A DNA stretch of 64,000 nucleotides from Promethearchaeota archaeon. GTDB taxonomy: Archaea; Asgardarchaeota; Lokiarchaeia; Sigyniarchaeales; SOKP01. A program made the position numbers and the translations under genes. Below, piece after piece: positions 53,151 to 62,244 of this stretch (position 1 is its first letter; each line of letters starts with the position of its first letter). Location: the NCBI GenBank assembly GCA_030606485.1, contig JAUWGH010000003.1, forward strand, positions 404,548 to 468,547. Reading direction: 5' to 3'. The notes under the pieces were generated by a model. The model searched no databases, was not told the DNA's origin, and worked only from the letters and a program-made list of their open reading frames with translations.

Positions 53151-54638
53151 ATGTCTGCAAAAAAAGGGAAAATTTCACGGGAAAAGTGGAATAATGACTT
53201 CATGGAGTGGTTTTCAGATATCCTTCTGAAGGCTGAAATTATAGATTATAGATTTAATTTAAAAGGATGTGGTGTTTGGTTAGGTTATGGCTTTAATCTT
53301 AGAAAACGAGTTTTTCAGATATTGCGTGATTTATTAGACAATACACCCATACCTCATGAAGAAACTTTATTTCCTTTATTAATACCAGAACCTCTTTTCA
53401 TGAAAGAGGCAGAACACGTCAAGGGTTTTGAAGATGAGGTTTATTGGGTAACAAGAGGGGGATCAAAACAGCTCGATATTAATTTATGTTTAAGACCTAC
53501 CTCTGAAACTGTAATGTATCCTATGTTCAAATTATGGATTCGTTCCCATCAAGATTTACCAATAAAAATTTATCAAATAGCTAGCACTTTTAGATATGAG
53601 ACAAAAACAACAAGACCATTAATACGAGTAAGAGAATTAACTACCTTCAAGGAGGCACATACAGTTCATGCTACTGCTAAAGAGGCCGAGGATCAAGTAA
53701 AGGAAGGATTAGAGGTATATAGCAAATTTTATGATCGCTTGGGTATTCCCCATATTATCAATGTACGCCCTGATTATGATAAATTTCCAGGTGCTGAATA
53801 TAGTATAGCATTTGAAACTATTTTTCCTGACGATCATAAAACTTTACAAATTGGAACAGTTCATAATCTTGGTACAATTTTTGCTAAAACATTTGATTTA
53901 ACTTATGAAGCAGATAATGGAGAGACAAAATTTGTGCATCAGACATGTTATGGAATTAGTGAAAGGGCAATTGCTGCAGTAGTTACTCAGCATGGAGATG
54001 ATGCTGGATTATGTCTTCCACCTGAAGTAGCTCCTATTCAAGCCATCATTGTTCCAATTATATTTAAAGGTAAAGAGAAAGAAATTTTGGAACAATCTAA
54101 GAATTTATTAGATAAGATGAATTCTTTAGGGATTCGTGCGAAGCTTGATGATTCAGACATAAGTGCCGGTAAAAAATTTTACAAATGGGAAATTAAAGGA
54201 GTTCCAATACGTATTGAATTGGGACCTAAAGATATTGAAAAAAAGCAATTTATTGTTGTTAGAAGAGATACAGTTGAAAGAATTACTTTAGATTTTAAGG
54301 AAGGAGTTAAAGAGATACCTAGAATTCTTGAAGAAATACAGAAAGACCTGCATGAAAGAGCAAAAACACTAATGGAAAACTCCACAAAAGAAACGGATGA
54401 TATTGATGAGCTATATGATTTAATAGAAAAACGAGTTGGAATAGTTATTGTTCCATTATGTGATGAATACGACTGTGCAGAACAAATTGAAAAACGAACT
54501 GAAGGAAAAATCATTGGAACGCCAATTAAATATGTAAAAGAATTCAGTAAAGAATATTCTGAAAGGGAGTTTAATTTCAACTGCATTGTTTGTGCCCGTC
54601 CTACGAAAAAAAAGATGATTATTGGACGTCCCTATTAA
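53151..54638 (+). CDS. proS: Prolyl-tRNA synthetase, archaeal/eukaryotic type
   Basis: A protein of 495 residues. Class II motifs: RPTSETVMYPMFKLWIRSHQ, YQIASTFRYETKTTRPLIRV with RELTTFKEAHT, and HQTCYGISERAIAAV. The anticodon-binding domain follows (PIQAIIVPIIFKGK). The C-terminal zinc-binding domain with CDEYDC and CIVC and the terminal Tyr (IIGRPY) mark the archaeal type without the bacterial editing insertion. It attaches proline to tRNA-Pro. A run of nine T ends the transcript 10 bp later. Confidence 0.96.
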   Translation: MSAKKGKISREKWNNDFMEWFSDILLKAEIIDYRFNLKGCGVWLGYGFNLRKRVFQILRDLLDNTPIPHEETLFPLLIPEPLFMKEAEHVKGFEDEVYWVTRGGSKQLDINLCLRPTSETVMYPMFKLWIRSHQDLPIKIYQIASTFRYETKTTRPLIRVRELTTFKEAHTVHATAKEAEDQVKEGLEVYSKFYDRLGIPHIINVRPDYDKFPGAEYSIAFETIFPDDHKTLQIGTVHNLGTIFAKTFDLTYEADNGETKFVHQTCYGISERAIAAVVTQHGDDAGLCLPPEVAPIQAIIVPIIFKGKEKEILEQSKNLLDKMNSLGIRAKLDDSDISAGKKFYKWEIKGVPIRIELGPKDIEKKQFIVVRRDTVERITLDFKEGVKEIPRILEEIQKDLHERAKTLMENSTKETDDIDELYDLIEKRVGIVIVPLCDEYDCAEQIEKRTEGKIIGTPIKYVKEFSKEYSEREFNFNCIVCARPTKKKMIIGRPY

Positions 54639-54647
54639 AGAAGAGTA

Positions 54648-54656
54648 TTTTTTTTT
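54648..54656 (+). terminator. Poly-T terminator after proS
   Basis: Nine T follow the stop codon by 9 bp, then CTTATTT. Confidence 0.45.
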
Positions 54657-54763
54657 CTTATTTAAATGATTAGTAAGCTATAAATTAGAATAGATTTTAT
54701 TAGTTTTTAATTTAAAAAAAATTAAAAATTTCTATTTTTAAATAAAAAAAAATCGTAAATTAG

Positions 54764-56062
54764 ATGAAAAATATGTCAGAAGAAAAATTAAATATAAAAT
54801 TAACATTTTTCATTGGATTAGCATTCTTTACAACAGGGATTGCATGGAGTATATATAATACTCAAGTTAATGTAAGTCTTTTTCTATATCTGGGCTCATA
54901 TGCTCTTGTAGGTATCTGGATGGCGATGGACAATGTAATTGGTGTAGTGATCCAGCCTGTAATGGGTTCTTTTTCCGATAATACACGAACTCGTTTTGGA
55001 AGAAGAATGCCATATATAATAGTTGGAATACCCTTAGCGGCTTTCTTTTTCATATTAATACCATTTGAAACTTCTTTTTGGATACTACTTCTTTTTATGT
55101 TTTTATTCAATATTAGCATGGCTTCTTACAGATCACAAGCAGTTGCTCTAATGCCTGATTTTGTAAAACCACATAATAGGAGTAAAGGTAACGCAATAAT
55201 CAATTTAATGGGAGGACTTGGAGCTATAATAGCATATACATTTAATCTGATATTAGTTCCCATTAGTTTGGAATTAACTTTTTTTATAGTTGCGATAATT
55301 ATGGTTGTATCATTAGTCGTGTTATTATTCACTGTAAAAGAAAAGGACTCATATAGTTTCCAAATAATTTTAGAGGCTGAAAAAGAGGGTAAAAAAATCG
55401 AAACTAAAAGAGAAAAACTAGGTTTAATTGAGAGTTTTAAGGATATTTTATCTGAAAAGGATAAAAGTACACTTTTTATGTTATTGGCGATCTTCTTCTG
55501 GTTTGTTGGATATCAAGGATTAGAAGCATTATTTACTATATATGGCGTTGATGTTTTAGGTATGGACCGTGGTCCAGCAGGTTTTATGTTTACTTATGTT
55601 GCAATACCATTTATTCTTTTTGCTTTCCCAGCAGGAATAATTGCTACAAAAATAGGTCGAAGATTAACAATTAAAATTGGATTGGTTCTTTTTATTGTTG
55701 CTTTATTTATAGGATTTTTAATTCCAACTATAACAATGATTACTATAGCGTTCATTATTGCTGGGATTGGATGGGCTTTAGTGAATATTAATTCTATTGT
55801 AATAGTTTGGGAGATGGCACGTACGGAAAAGAAAATTGGAACTTATACTGGAGTATATTATTTTTTTAGTTTTATGGCTGCGATTATTGGTCCTTATCTC
55901 GTTGGATTACTTGTAGATGTTTTAGGTCCTACAACTCTACTTTTAGATGGTGCAATATTCCTTCTTGTTGCGTTAATATTAATGTTTTTCGTAAAAAGAG
56001 GAGAAGTTGAATTAACTGAGGAGGAAAAGTTAGCAAAAAAAAAAGCAATACAAGAACTTTAA
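54764..56062 (+). CDS. MFS transporter, GPH-like
   Basis: A protein of 432 residues with 12 membrane segments. DNVIGVVIQPVMGSFSDNTRTRFGRRMPYIIVG is the loop 2-3 signature of the sugar:cation symporter/MFS group, and GIIATKIGRRLTIKIG the equivalent in the second half. A central basic-acidic loop (residues 200-225) is cytoplasmic. It resembles the transporter at 29480 only in family traits. Sugars or polyols are the likely cargo. It ends just before a T-run that also overlaps the end of the convergent gene at 56086. Confidence 0.85.
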   Translation: MKNMSEEKLNIKLTFFIGLAFFTTGIAWSIYNTQVNVSLFLYLGSYALVGIWMAMDNVIGVVIQPVMGSFSDNTRTRFGRRMPYIIVGIPLAAFFFILIPFETSFWILLLFMFLFNISMASYRSQAVALMPDFVKPHNRSKGNAIINLMGGLGAIIAYTFNLILVPISLELTFFIVAIIMVVSLVVLLFTVKEKDSYSFQIILEAEKEGKKIETKREKLGLIESFKDILSEKDKSTLFMLLAIFFWFVGYQGLEALFTIYGVDVLGMDRGPAGFMFTYVAIPFILFAFPAGIIATKIGRRLTIKIGLVLFIVALFIGFLIPTITMITIAFIIAGIGWALVNINSIVIVWEMARTEKKIGTYTGVYYFFSFMAAIIGPYLVGLLVDVLGPTTLLLDGAIFLLVALILMFFVKRGEVELTEEEKLAKKKAIQEL

Positions 56063-56085
56063 AATAATTATATTACTCTTTTTTT

Positions 56086-56550
56086 TTATATTTTTTTTGG
56101 TTTGAAAGGATCTTTCAATCTTTTTCCAAGAAAAAACTCCATCTCTTTTCTTTTTTCTTCAGAAAAAAAGATTTCTAATTCCTTTTTAGCGAGATTTGTG
56201 TATTTTCCATTAATTAAAAAATTCTTTCTTTCTAAAAATTCAATCGTTTGATCATAATAATCGTAACTAAGTTGTTGGAAATTCTCGATTGATTTGAGAA
56301 AATGCATTAATTTCTTTATTAACTCGTAATAAAATTTTAGATGTGCCTTGATTTTTACCTTATCGTTCATTTCTGTGATATCTGGATATAATTTTAGAAT
56401 CGAATTAATAGAACTGCTAATAATTGCACAAGATTTAGCAATTTCATCAGTTGGTTTAATAGAATGCTTTTCGAAAATATAGATTAATTCAGGTTCTTGG
56501 GTTTCTAAGGAATTAAATATCGTAAAAATCTCTTTAAAAATCTCACTCAT
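56086..56550 (-). CDS. Hypothetical helical protein
   Basis: A protein of 154 residues that I do not recognise. It is predicted by eye to be all helical, with charged amphipathic segments (LKFYYELIKKLMHFLKSIENF, YDQTIEFLERKNFL) and a Lys-rich end. No signal peptide, membrane segment or cysteine pair is present; only one Cys occurs (SCAIISSS). It is convergent with the MFS gene and divergent from the membrane hydrolase, with about 120 bp upstream. It is probably a real gene given its length and normal codon use. Confidence 0.65.
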   Translation of the reverse strand: MSEIFKEIFTIFNSLETQEPELIYIFEKHSIKPTDEIAKSCAIISSSINSILKLYPDITEMNDKVKIKAHLKFYYELIKKLMHFLKSIENFQQLSYDYYDQTIEFLERKNFLINGKYTNLAKKELEIFFSEEKRKEMEFFLGKRLKDPFKPKKI

Positions 56551-56670
56551 TATTAGGTGAATATTAATTCAGTCTAATAAATTTGCGATGAATCAAATAT
56601 AATCCTTTTTTTCACGGGAAAAAAGGGAAATCTTATATTTTTTAAATTTTAAATATTAGGAGTAATTAAT

Positions 56671-58428
56671 TTGCTTATAATAATGCAGAAAATAGATAAA
56701 ATTCTGTCGAAATTAAGAGTGCGAAGAAATAAAATTGCTTTTTTGATCTTAACGACATTATTATTAATTTTTCTCTTAAGTGTATTTGTTGAATCCTCAT
56801 TTGAACTAAATATGAATGTTGAAAATTTCACCGTCTATACTGAAGATCATATTCGCTTGGAAGGAAGTATTTATTATCCTAATAATCTTGATCCTGAATC
56901 TAAATACCCTACTTTAATATATTGTCATTCTTTAACGGGTGATCGACATGAAAATAGAATTTTGAGATATAATCTGCTTGAGCATGGTTTTATTGTTGTT
57001 ACTTTCGATTTAAGAGGTCATGGTTCATCTTTAGGTGGATTGGAAGTTGATAGATCATATATGGTCGAGGAGTACGCGAATTCTCCAAAACATGGTTTAG
57101 ATATAGATGCAGTTTTAGATTTTATTTTAACCAAAGAATTTGTTGATAATGAATTTATAGGACTTTTTGGTTTCAGTCTTGGAGGAGGTGCGTTGTCCTT
57201 TTATTCCTATTTTGATTCTTTAGATGAAAACCCACGAATAAAAGCATCTGTAACAATATCATTTCTTGGAGTATATCATAGATATCTTGGAGTGAATGAA
57301 ACAAACCCGAGAAATTTTCTCGCAATTATAGGCGCTCATGATGAATTTTTTCCACCAGAAATGATAAATTTATCTTTAAATTTATTGGCAGGGAATAATA
57401 GTGCAGAATTTGGAACTTTATATGGAAATTTTTCTAATGGAACAGCAAGAGAAGTTTATATAATCCCTGATGTTGGCCATACAAATTGTGGATCTTTATT
57501 AACCACTATTAATGAAACAGTAAAATGGTTCGAACAAGCCTTTTATGGAGAAATATCGAATAAGCCTGTATTTCAGAGAGATTTCATATATTCTATTAAT
57601 GAAAACTTAAAATCGTTTAGTGCATATGGGCTTCAAATTGTCATCATTTATTTTCTGGGAAACGCCTTTTTCATAAAACAAAAAAAAAAAGAGAGAACTG
57701 AGCAGTATAAATCTTTAAAATTATTAATCGAAAATAAAAACCCATTATATATTTATTTTATATTTATTTTTTTAGCGAGCATTATTGTAATTGGAATGCA
57801 ATATTTTATACCGGTACCTAAAATGTGTGCGCCAATTTTTATTTCTATTTTTATCAGTTCAATAATACTAACCTTTTTGGCATTATTATGGAGAGGTGAG
57901 AATCTCAATATAATTTCAATTTTTAAAGGTATTAAGCAATCTGTTGAGAAAAATTTTCTAAACAACTTGCTAATTATAATTCTTTCCTCAATAGGATTAA
58001 TAACAATCGAAATTTTAAGTATTCTATGGATCGGGAATCGTTATAGAACCTTATATGAGATTTTTCCAATTATAATTTACACAATAATTATATTTTTTTC
58101 GAATCTATTCAACCAAATATATTTATTTAGAGGATATGGCAGAAATCATAAAAAAAGTATTGATTTTAATTATAAGCGGAGCTTCATGAATATGTTTTTA
58201 GCTCATATATTTCAATGTTTTTTGCTTATTTTTTACATGGCTGTTAGACTTGTGCATTATCTCAATACATTTTTGCTAATTCCATACCTTACAATGAATA
58301 TATTCGCAATTATGCTTATGATAATTATTTTTCATCGAACTAGGTCAATATTTTTATCTTCTTTAATTCCAGCAATATATATGGGCTGGTTTTTAAGCGT
58401 ATCAATGCCTTTCCTTGCAATTTTTTAA
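56671..58428 (+). CDS. Alpha/beta hydrolase with membrane domain
   Basis: A protein of 585 residues. The TTG at 56671 is chosen because AGGAG ends 8 nt before it; ATG 56683 is too far. Residues 21-42 are a membrane anchor. An alpha/beta hydrolase follows outside or at the surface: YCHSLTGDRHENR, TFDLRGHGSS, the nucleophile elbow GFSLGGG with Ser169, an acid in GAHDEFFPP, and PDVGHTNCG with the likely catalytic His. From residue 310 on about seven more membrane segments appear. Esterase or lipase activity on a membrane-near substrate is plausible. The combination with a C-terminal multi-span domain is uncommon. Confidence 0.82.
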   Translation: MLIIMQKIDKILSKLRVRRNKIAFLILTTLLLIFLLSVFVESSFELNMNVENFTVYTEDHIRLEGSIYYPNNLDPESKYPTLIYCHSLTGDRHENRILRYNLLEHGFIVVTFDLRGHGSSLGGLEVDRSYMVEEYANSPKHGLDIDAVLDFILTKEFVDNEFIGLFGFSLGGGALSFYSYFDSLDENPRIKASVTISFLGVYHRYLGVNETNPRNFLAIIGAHDEFFPPEMINLSLNLLAGNNSAEFGTLYGNFSNGTAREVYIIPDVGHTNCGSLLTTINETVKWFEQAFYGEISNKPVFQRDFIYSINENLKSFSAYGLQIVIIYFLGNAFFIKQKKKERTEQYKSLKLLIENKNPLYIYFIFIFLASIIVIGMQYFIPVPKMCAPIFISIFISSIILTFLALLWRGENLNIISIFKGIKQSVEKNFLNNLLIIILSSIGLITIEILSILWIGNRYRTLYEIFPIIIYTIIIFFSNLFNQIYLFRGYGRNHKKSIDFNYKRSFMNMFLAHIFQCFLLIFYMAVRLVHYLNTFLLIPYLTMNIFAIMLMIIIFHRTRSIFLSSLIPAIYMGWFLSVSMPFLAIF

Positions 58429-58476
58429 AAAGAAAATACAATTAATTTTATTATTTTATTGACATTAATTTAGATT

Positions 58477-59742
58477 ATGTCTGGAAAGGATATGAGTAAT
58501 AAAAACCTAGAATTCTATAATTTTATAATTGTTGGTGGAGGTCCTGCTGGATTAACCGCAAGTATTATTGCTGCTAGACAGGGATTTAAAGCTGTAGTCA
58601 TAGAAAAAGGTGAGATTGCGGGACCTAAACCACGTGGTGAAGGTATGCGTCATTTTCCTCTAACCGAAGAAATCCTAGGAGAGGGATTTTTACATTCAAT
58701 CAATAATTTTTCTCATACTGGTAAAATCTTCCATAGTCCTGGAGATTTACACATGGTGCCTATACCTGAAAAATCAATGGATCATTATTTTTTTGAGTGG
58801 CGTAAATTTATTGATAGATTTATAAAAGTTGCTGAAGGTTTAGGAGTTACTATTCTTTTAAATAGTGAAGTAATTGAACCAATTGAAAAGGAGAATATTT
58901 GTACAGGAGTAAAATATAAGGATGATAGTGGAAATGTTAAAGAAATTTATGGAAATGCGATTTTTGGGTGTGATGGATATGAAAGTGTTATTGGAAGATA
59001 CTATAATATTCTTTATGAGAGAATAAATTGTCCTATAGTGAAATGCTTAATTAGTAATGGGAATACTGATATCAATAAGACAACTGATCTTCAGTACTAC
59101 TTAATTGGAAATGGAGATCTTGATTATGCACCGAATTTTCCTCAATGTGTTGCATATGTATTTCCAATAGGCGGAAAAAACTTGGAAGTAGGTCTAATGC
59201 TTCGTATGACACAAACTTTTAAAATGAAAACTGTTAAGATTCCGACCGATGAGGAAATCATGGAGGTTTGGGAAAAACTAAAGAAGAGTTATCCTGGATT
59301 TAGTGAATTTTTTAAAGGTGCGAAAATTGATTATGAAGAATTAACTGGATTACCAAACGCCCAAATGGTTAAGAATTATATACCAAGTGCGGGTGTGGTC
59401 TTAATAGGTGATAGTGCGGGATTTGTGGAAGCTTCTGGTTCTTCTGGTTTGCATTTTTCAATGGCAATGGCTAAATTTTGGACGACTATATTATCAGAAA
59501 AATTAAAAGAATTATCTGAAGGAAAAACAGAGATTACCGCGCATAACTCTGAACTATGGAATTCGCAGAATATTACAAGATATAAAAAAGATTGGGAGAA
59601 TACAGATGTTTATAAACATATAAAAAAGATATATTCACTACTCAGTAAATTTGAATGGTATATTTTCAAACGGAGAAGAACATCCGAAAGAATAAATAAA
59701 AGATGGAAATTAATCTCATTTTTATTACGTAAAGGATTATGA
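58477..59742 (+). CDS. Geranylgeranyl-reductase-family flavoprotein
   Basis: A protein of 421 residues. FIIVGGGPAGLTASIIAARQG is the FAD-binding motif and VVLIGDSAGFVEASGSSGLHFSMAMA the second FAD motif, with the SG-rich turn of the family. The PRGEGMRHFP segment replaces the PREKxCGG of typical digeranylgeranylglycerophospholipid reductase, so this is a divergent branch, perhaps acting on another isoprenoid or a different electron acceptor. It lies 48 bp after the membrane hydrolase on the same strand and may be co-transcribed. It is distant from the family member at 37851. Confidence 0.83.
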   Translation: MSGKDMSNKNLEFYNFIIVGGGPAGLTASIIAARQGFKAVVIEKGEIAGPKPRGEGMRHFPLTEEILGEGFLHSINNFSHTGKIFHSPGDLHMVPIPEKSMDHYFFEWRKFIDRFIKVAEGLGVTILLNSEVIEPIEKENICTGVKYKDDSGNVKEIYGNAIFGCDGYESVIGRYYNILYERINCPIVKCLISNGNTDINKTTDLQYYLIGNGDLDYAPNFPQCVAYVFPIGGKNLEVGLMLRMTQTFKMKTVKIPTDEEIMEVWEKLKKSYPGFSEFFKGAKIDYEELTGLPNAQMVKNYIPSAGVVLIGDSAGFVEASGSSGLHFSMAMAKFWTTILSEKLKELSEGKTEITAHNSELWNSQNITRYKKDWENTDVYKHIKKIYSLLSKFEWYIFKRRRTSERINKRWKLISFLLRKGL

Positions 59743-59750
59743 TAAATTAA

Positions 59751-61934
59751 TTAAAGTGCGTTTAATTTCATTTCAAGTTCTTCATTACATTGTTGGCATT
59801 TCAATTCAAATTCTTCAGAGCACTCATCTTCTTTTATTTCTGCCGCTAATCTTTGCCAACAAACTAAACGCTCTTCACTTTTAATCATTTCTCTTCCATG
59901 ATGTTGAGGATAAGTTTGATATAATTTACATTTTTTGCAATATAAGTATTTAGCGCTTACATCAAAATCTTCTTCAGATAATTCTTGAAATTTAGATTTG
60001 TACCTAAACAACCGTAAGCTATTAAACAATGCAAATAAAGAAACACCCATGTCTCCGATCCCTACAGCAAGCATTAAAGTCATCAAGCCAAATATAGTTA
60101 AAATCGCCATAGAAATCTTGACAGTAATAGAGATAATAATATTTTGTTTGATTATGTTATTTGATTTTTTTGCAATATCAAGAAATACCAAAATTTTTGT
60201 TAAGTCATCATTCATTATAACCAAATCGGCTGTTTGTAATGCTATATCGGACCCAGACACTCCCATTGCAATCCCGACGTTTGAAGTAGCAATGGCTGGA
60301 GCATCATTAATTCCATCACCCACCATAGAAACAGGTCCAATCTCTTTTTGGAGGGTTTTTATTTTTTCTAATTTTTGATTTGGTAAGAGATTACCATATC
60401 TTAAATTAATTGATAGACATTCACCGATAGAATCTACTGTATTTTGAGTATCTCCTGATAAAATCATAGTCTCATAGTTTCGCTTTTTTAAACCTTTTAA
60501 TAAAATGGGTGCAGAAATTCTTAAGGAATCTCTAACTGATAATATACCCAAAAGTTTTTTATTAGAGCCCAAAAGAATAGGAGTTTTCCCAACTTTTGTA
60601 ATTTCATCTATAATTGTTTCAGAATTTTCATATCCTAACTCTTTAAAGAACTTAATAGAACCAACTTCATAAATTTTCTGATTTATTTGCCCCCTTACCC
60701 CTTTTCCTTTAATCATCTCAAAATTTTTAACCTCTAATAACGGTATTTTTTGATTTCCCGCCTCTAAAACAATAGCTTGAGCAATAGGATGCTCAGATTG
60801 ACTTTCTAAACTTGCAATTATTGAAAAATTTTTAGTTTCGCTAATTCCAAAAGGAATATTATCATAGACTTTTAGCCTTCCTTCGGTTAAGGTTCCTGTT
60901 TTATCAAATCCAAATACTTTAATTTTTGTAATTTCTTCGATATACTTACTCCCTTTAACAAGTATTCCCTCTCTAGATAATTTTGTTAGTGCTGCAACCA
61001 TTGCTAATGGAGTTGATAATGTTAATGCGCAAGGACAAGAAATAACTAGCAATATAATACCTCTATAAACCCAATCTATTGGCTGCCCAATACTGAAAAT
61101 TATCGGAAAGACCATAATCAATACTGATATTAATAGAATTATAGGGGTATAATAATTTGCAAACTTTTCAATAAATCTTTCAGTATTTGATTTGTTCAAT
61201 CGAGCAGTCTCGATATTTTCGACAATTTTTGCAAGAATTGTATTCTCTGATGTATGGGTCACCCACATTTCAATGTAACCATCACCATTTATACTTGAAG
61301 CATAGATTTTATCTCCTTTCTCTTTTAAAACAGGAATAGATTCACCAGTTAAAGCACTTTGATTAAAATATGAAGAGCCAGAAAAAATTACTCCATCTAG
61401 TGGCGCTTTCATACCCGGTTTAAGAACAATAATTTCATTTAATTTAACTTCACTAGCCAAAATTTCACGTATTCCATCTTTAGTTTTTAATAGTGCTTTA
61501 TCAGGAGCTAGCTGTATCAGCTTTGAAATCGCTTCTCTAGATTTATCTGATGTAATATCTTCCAATCTCTCTGCAATAGAATATAGTAAAATGGCGGTTG
61601 CACCTTCCTGACCTTTCTGAATTATGAATGCGCCAATCATAGCAATTACCATAAGAGCATTTGCATTTAATCTTTTCTTAATTATTTCTCGCCCGGCGGA
61701 TTCTATGACCCCCTTTGATGATAAAGCAACTGAAATTAATGAAAATATCTGGGAAACAATAATAACTTCAAAACTTATTTCAAAATAGAATGAAAAAAAC
61801 AAAAAAATCGCAGAAATTACTATAAAATACCAGAAATATTTTTCAAAAGTACCTTCGTTTTCTTGTTTATTTATGGAATCAATAGAACAAGACATACTTT
61901 TTGAATCATTACATTGCTGGCATGAATTACTCAT
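59751..61934 (-). CDS. P1B-2-type heavy-metal ATPase (Zn/Cd/Pb) with C-terminal Cys-rich tail
   Basis: A protein of 727 residues. TGESIPVLKEKGD is the actuator motif, SCPCALTLSTP the metal-site CPC, DKTGTLTEG the phosphorylation site, and MVGDGINDAPA the hinge. ITVKISMA in segment 7 and GDMGVSLFALFNSLRL in segment 8 are the Lys and DxG marks of Zn2+/Cd2+/Pb2+ exporters. No HMA domain is present at the N-terminus; instead a short CQQC...SC peptide. The last 70 residues form a second cysteine cluster (YCKKCK, VCWQR, CSEEFELKCQQC), which resembles a zinc ribbon and may sense metal. The start is close to a TATA-like palindrome, so the transcript may be nearly leaderless. Confidence 0.93.
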   Translation of the reverse strand: MSNSCQQCNDSKSMSCSIDSINKQENEGTFEKYFWYFIVISAIFLFFSFYFEISFEVIIVSQIFSLISVALSSKGVIESAGREIIKKRLNANALMVIAMIGAFIIQKGQEGATAILLYSIAERLEDITSDKSREAISKLIQLAPDKALLKTKDGIREILASEVKLNEIIVLKPGMKAPLDGVIFSGSSYFNQSALTGESIPVLKEKGDKIYASSINGDGYIEMWVTHTSENTILAKIVENIETARLNKSNTERFIEKFANYYTPIILLISVLIMVFPIIFSIGQPIDWVYRGIILLVISCPCALTLSTPLAMVAALTKLSREGILVKGSKYIEEITKIKVFGFDKTGTLTEGRLKVYDNIPFGISETKNFSIIASLESQSEHPIAQAIVLEAGNQKIPLLEVKNFEMIKGKGVRGQINQKIYEVGSIKFFKELGYENSETIIDEITKVGKTPILLGSNKKLLGILSVRDSLRISAPILLKGLKKRNYETMILSGDTQNTVDSIGECLSINLRYGNLLPNQKLEKIKTLQKEIGPVSMVGDGINDAPAIATSNVGIAMGVSGSDIALQTADLVIMNDDLTKILVFLDIAKKSNNIIKQNIIISITVKISMAILTIFGLMTLMLAVGIGDMGVSLFALFNSLRLFRYKSKFQELSEEDFDVSAKYLYCKKCKLYQTYPQHHGREMIKSEERLVCWQRLAAEIKEDECSEEFELKCQQCNEELEMKLNAL

Positions 61935-62244
61935 TTGTTTGCACTTATATTTAAATATTTCTAAGCTTCTGTTTAATTTTAGAATAACAGAGATATAAAA
62001 ATATCTATAAAGATTTATAAATCACAGAAGAAATACTCATATCAAAACTAAACGAGATAAATTAATTATTTATATAATATTCAAGAATGGATTAAAAAAT
62101 GAAATTTTACTATTTTCCATTAATTTTTATTAACAAACTAACAAACTTGACAAAATATTTAAATATTTAAAGAATCTTAAATTTTATTCAAAATAACTAC
62201 TATAATTTTATATTTTCTATGGCTAATAATAATGGGTGAAAAAA
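61935..62244. other. 310-bp divergent region with two TATA-like palindromes
   Basis: ATATTTAAATAT occurs at 61947-61958 next to the ATPase start and again at 62155-62166, there inside a 16-bp palindrome, about 80 bp before the secreted-protein gene. Nothing else with structure was found; the rest is A/T-rich. Confidence 0.5.
62153..62168 (+). promoter_or_regulatory. TATA-like palindrome of the secreted repeat protein
   Basis: AAATATTTAAATATTT is a perfect 16-bp palindrome 77 bp before the start codon. It contains the same 12-mer as the boxes at 1874 and 61947. Confidence 0.4.

Noticed and set aside
54179..54586. Minus-strand open frame of 135 residues inside proS
   Set aside because: It lies wholly opposite the conserved C-terminal half of ProS and is rich in Ser as expected for an antisense shadow.
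59998..60378. Plus-strand open frame of 126 residues opposite the metal ATPase
   Set aside because: Antisense to the conserved hinge region of the pump; no promoter or binding site.
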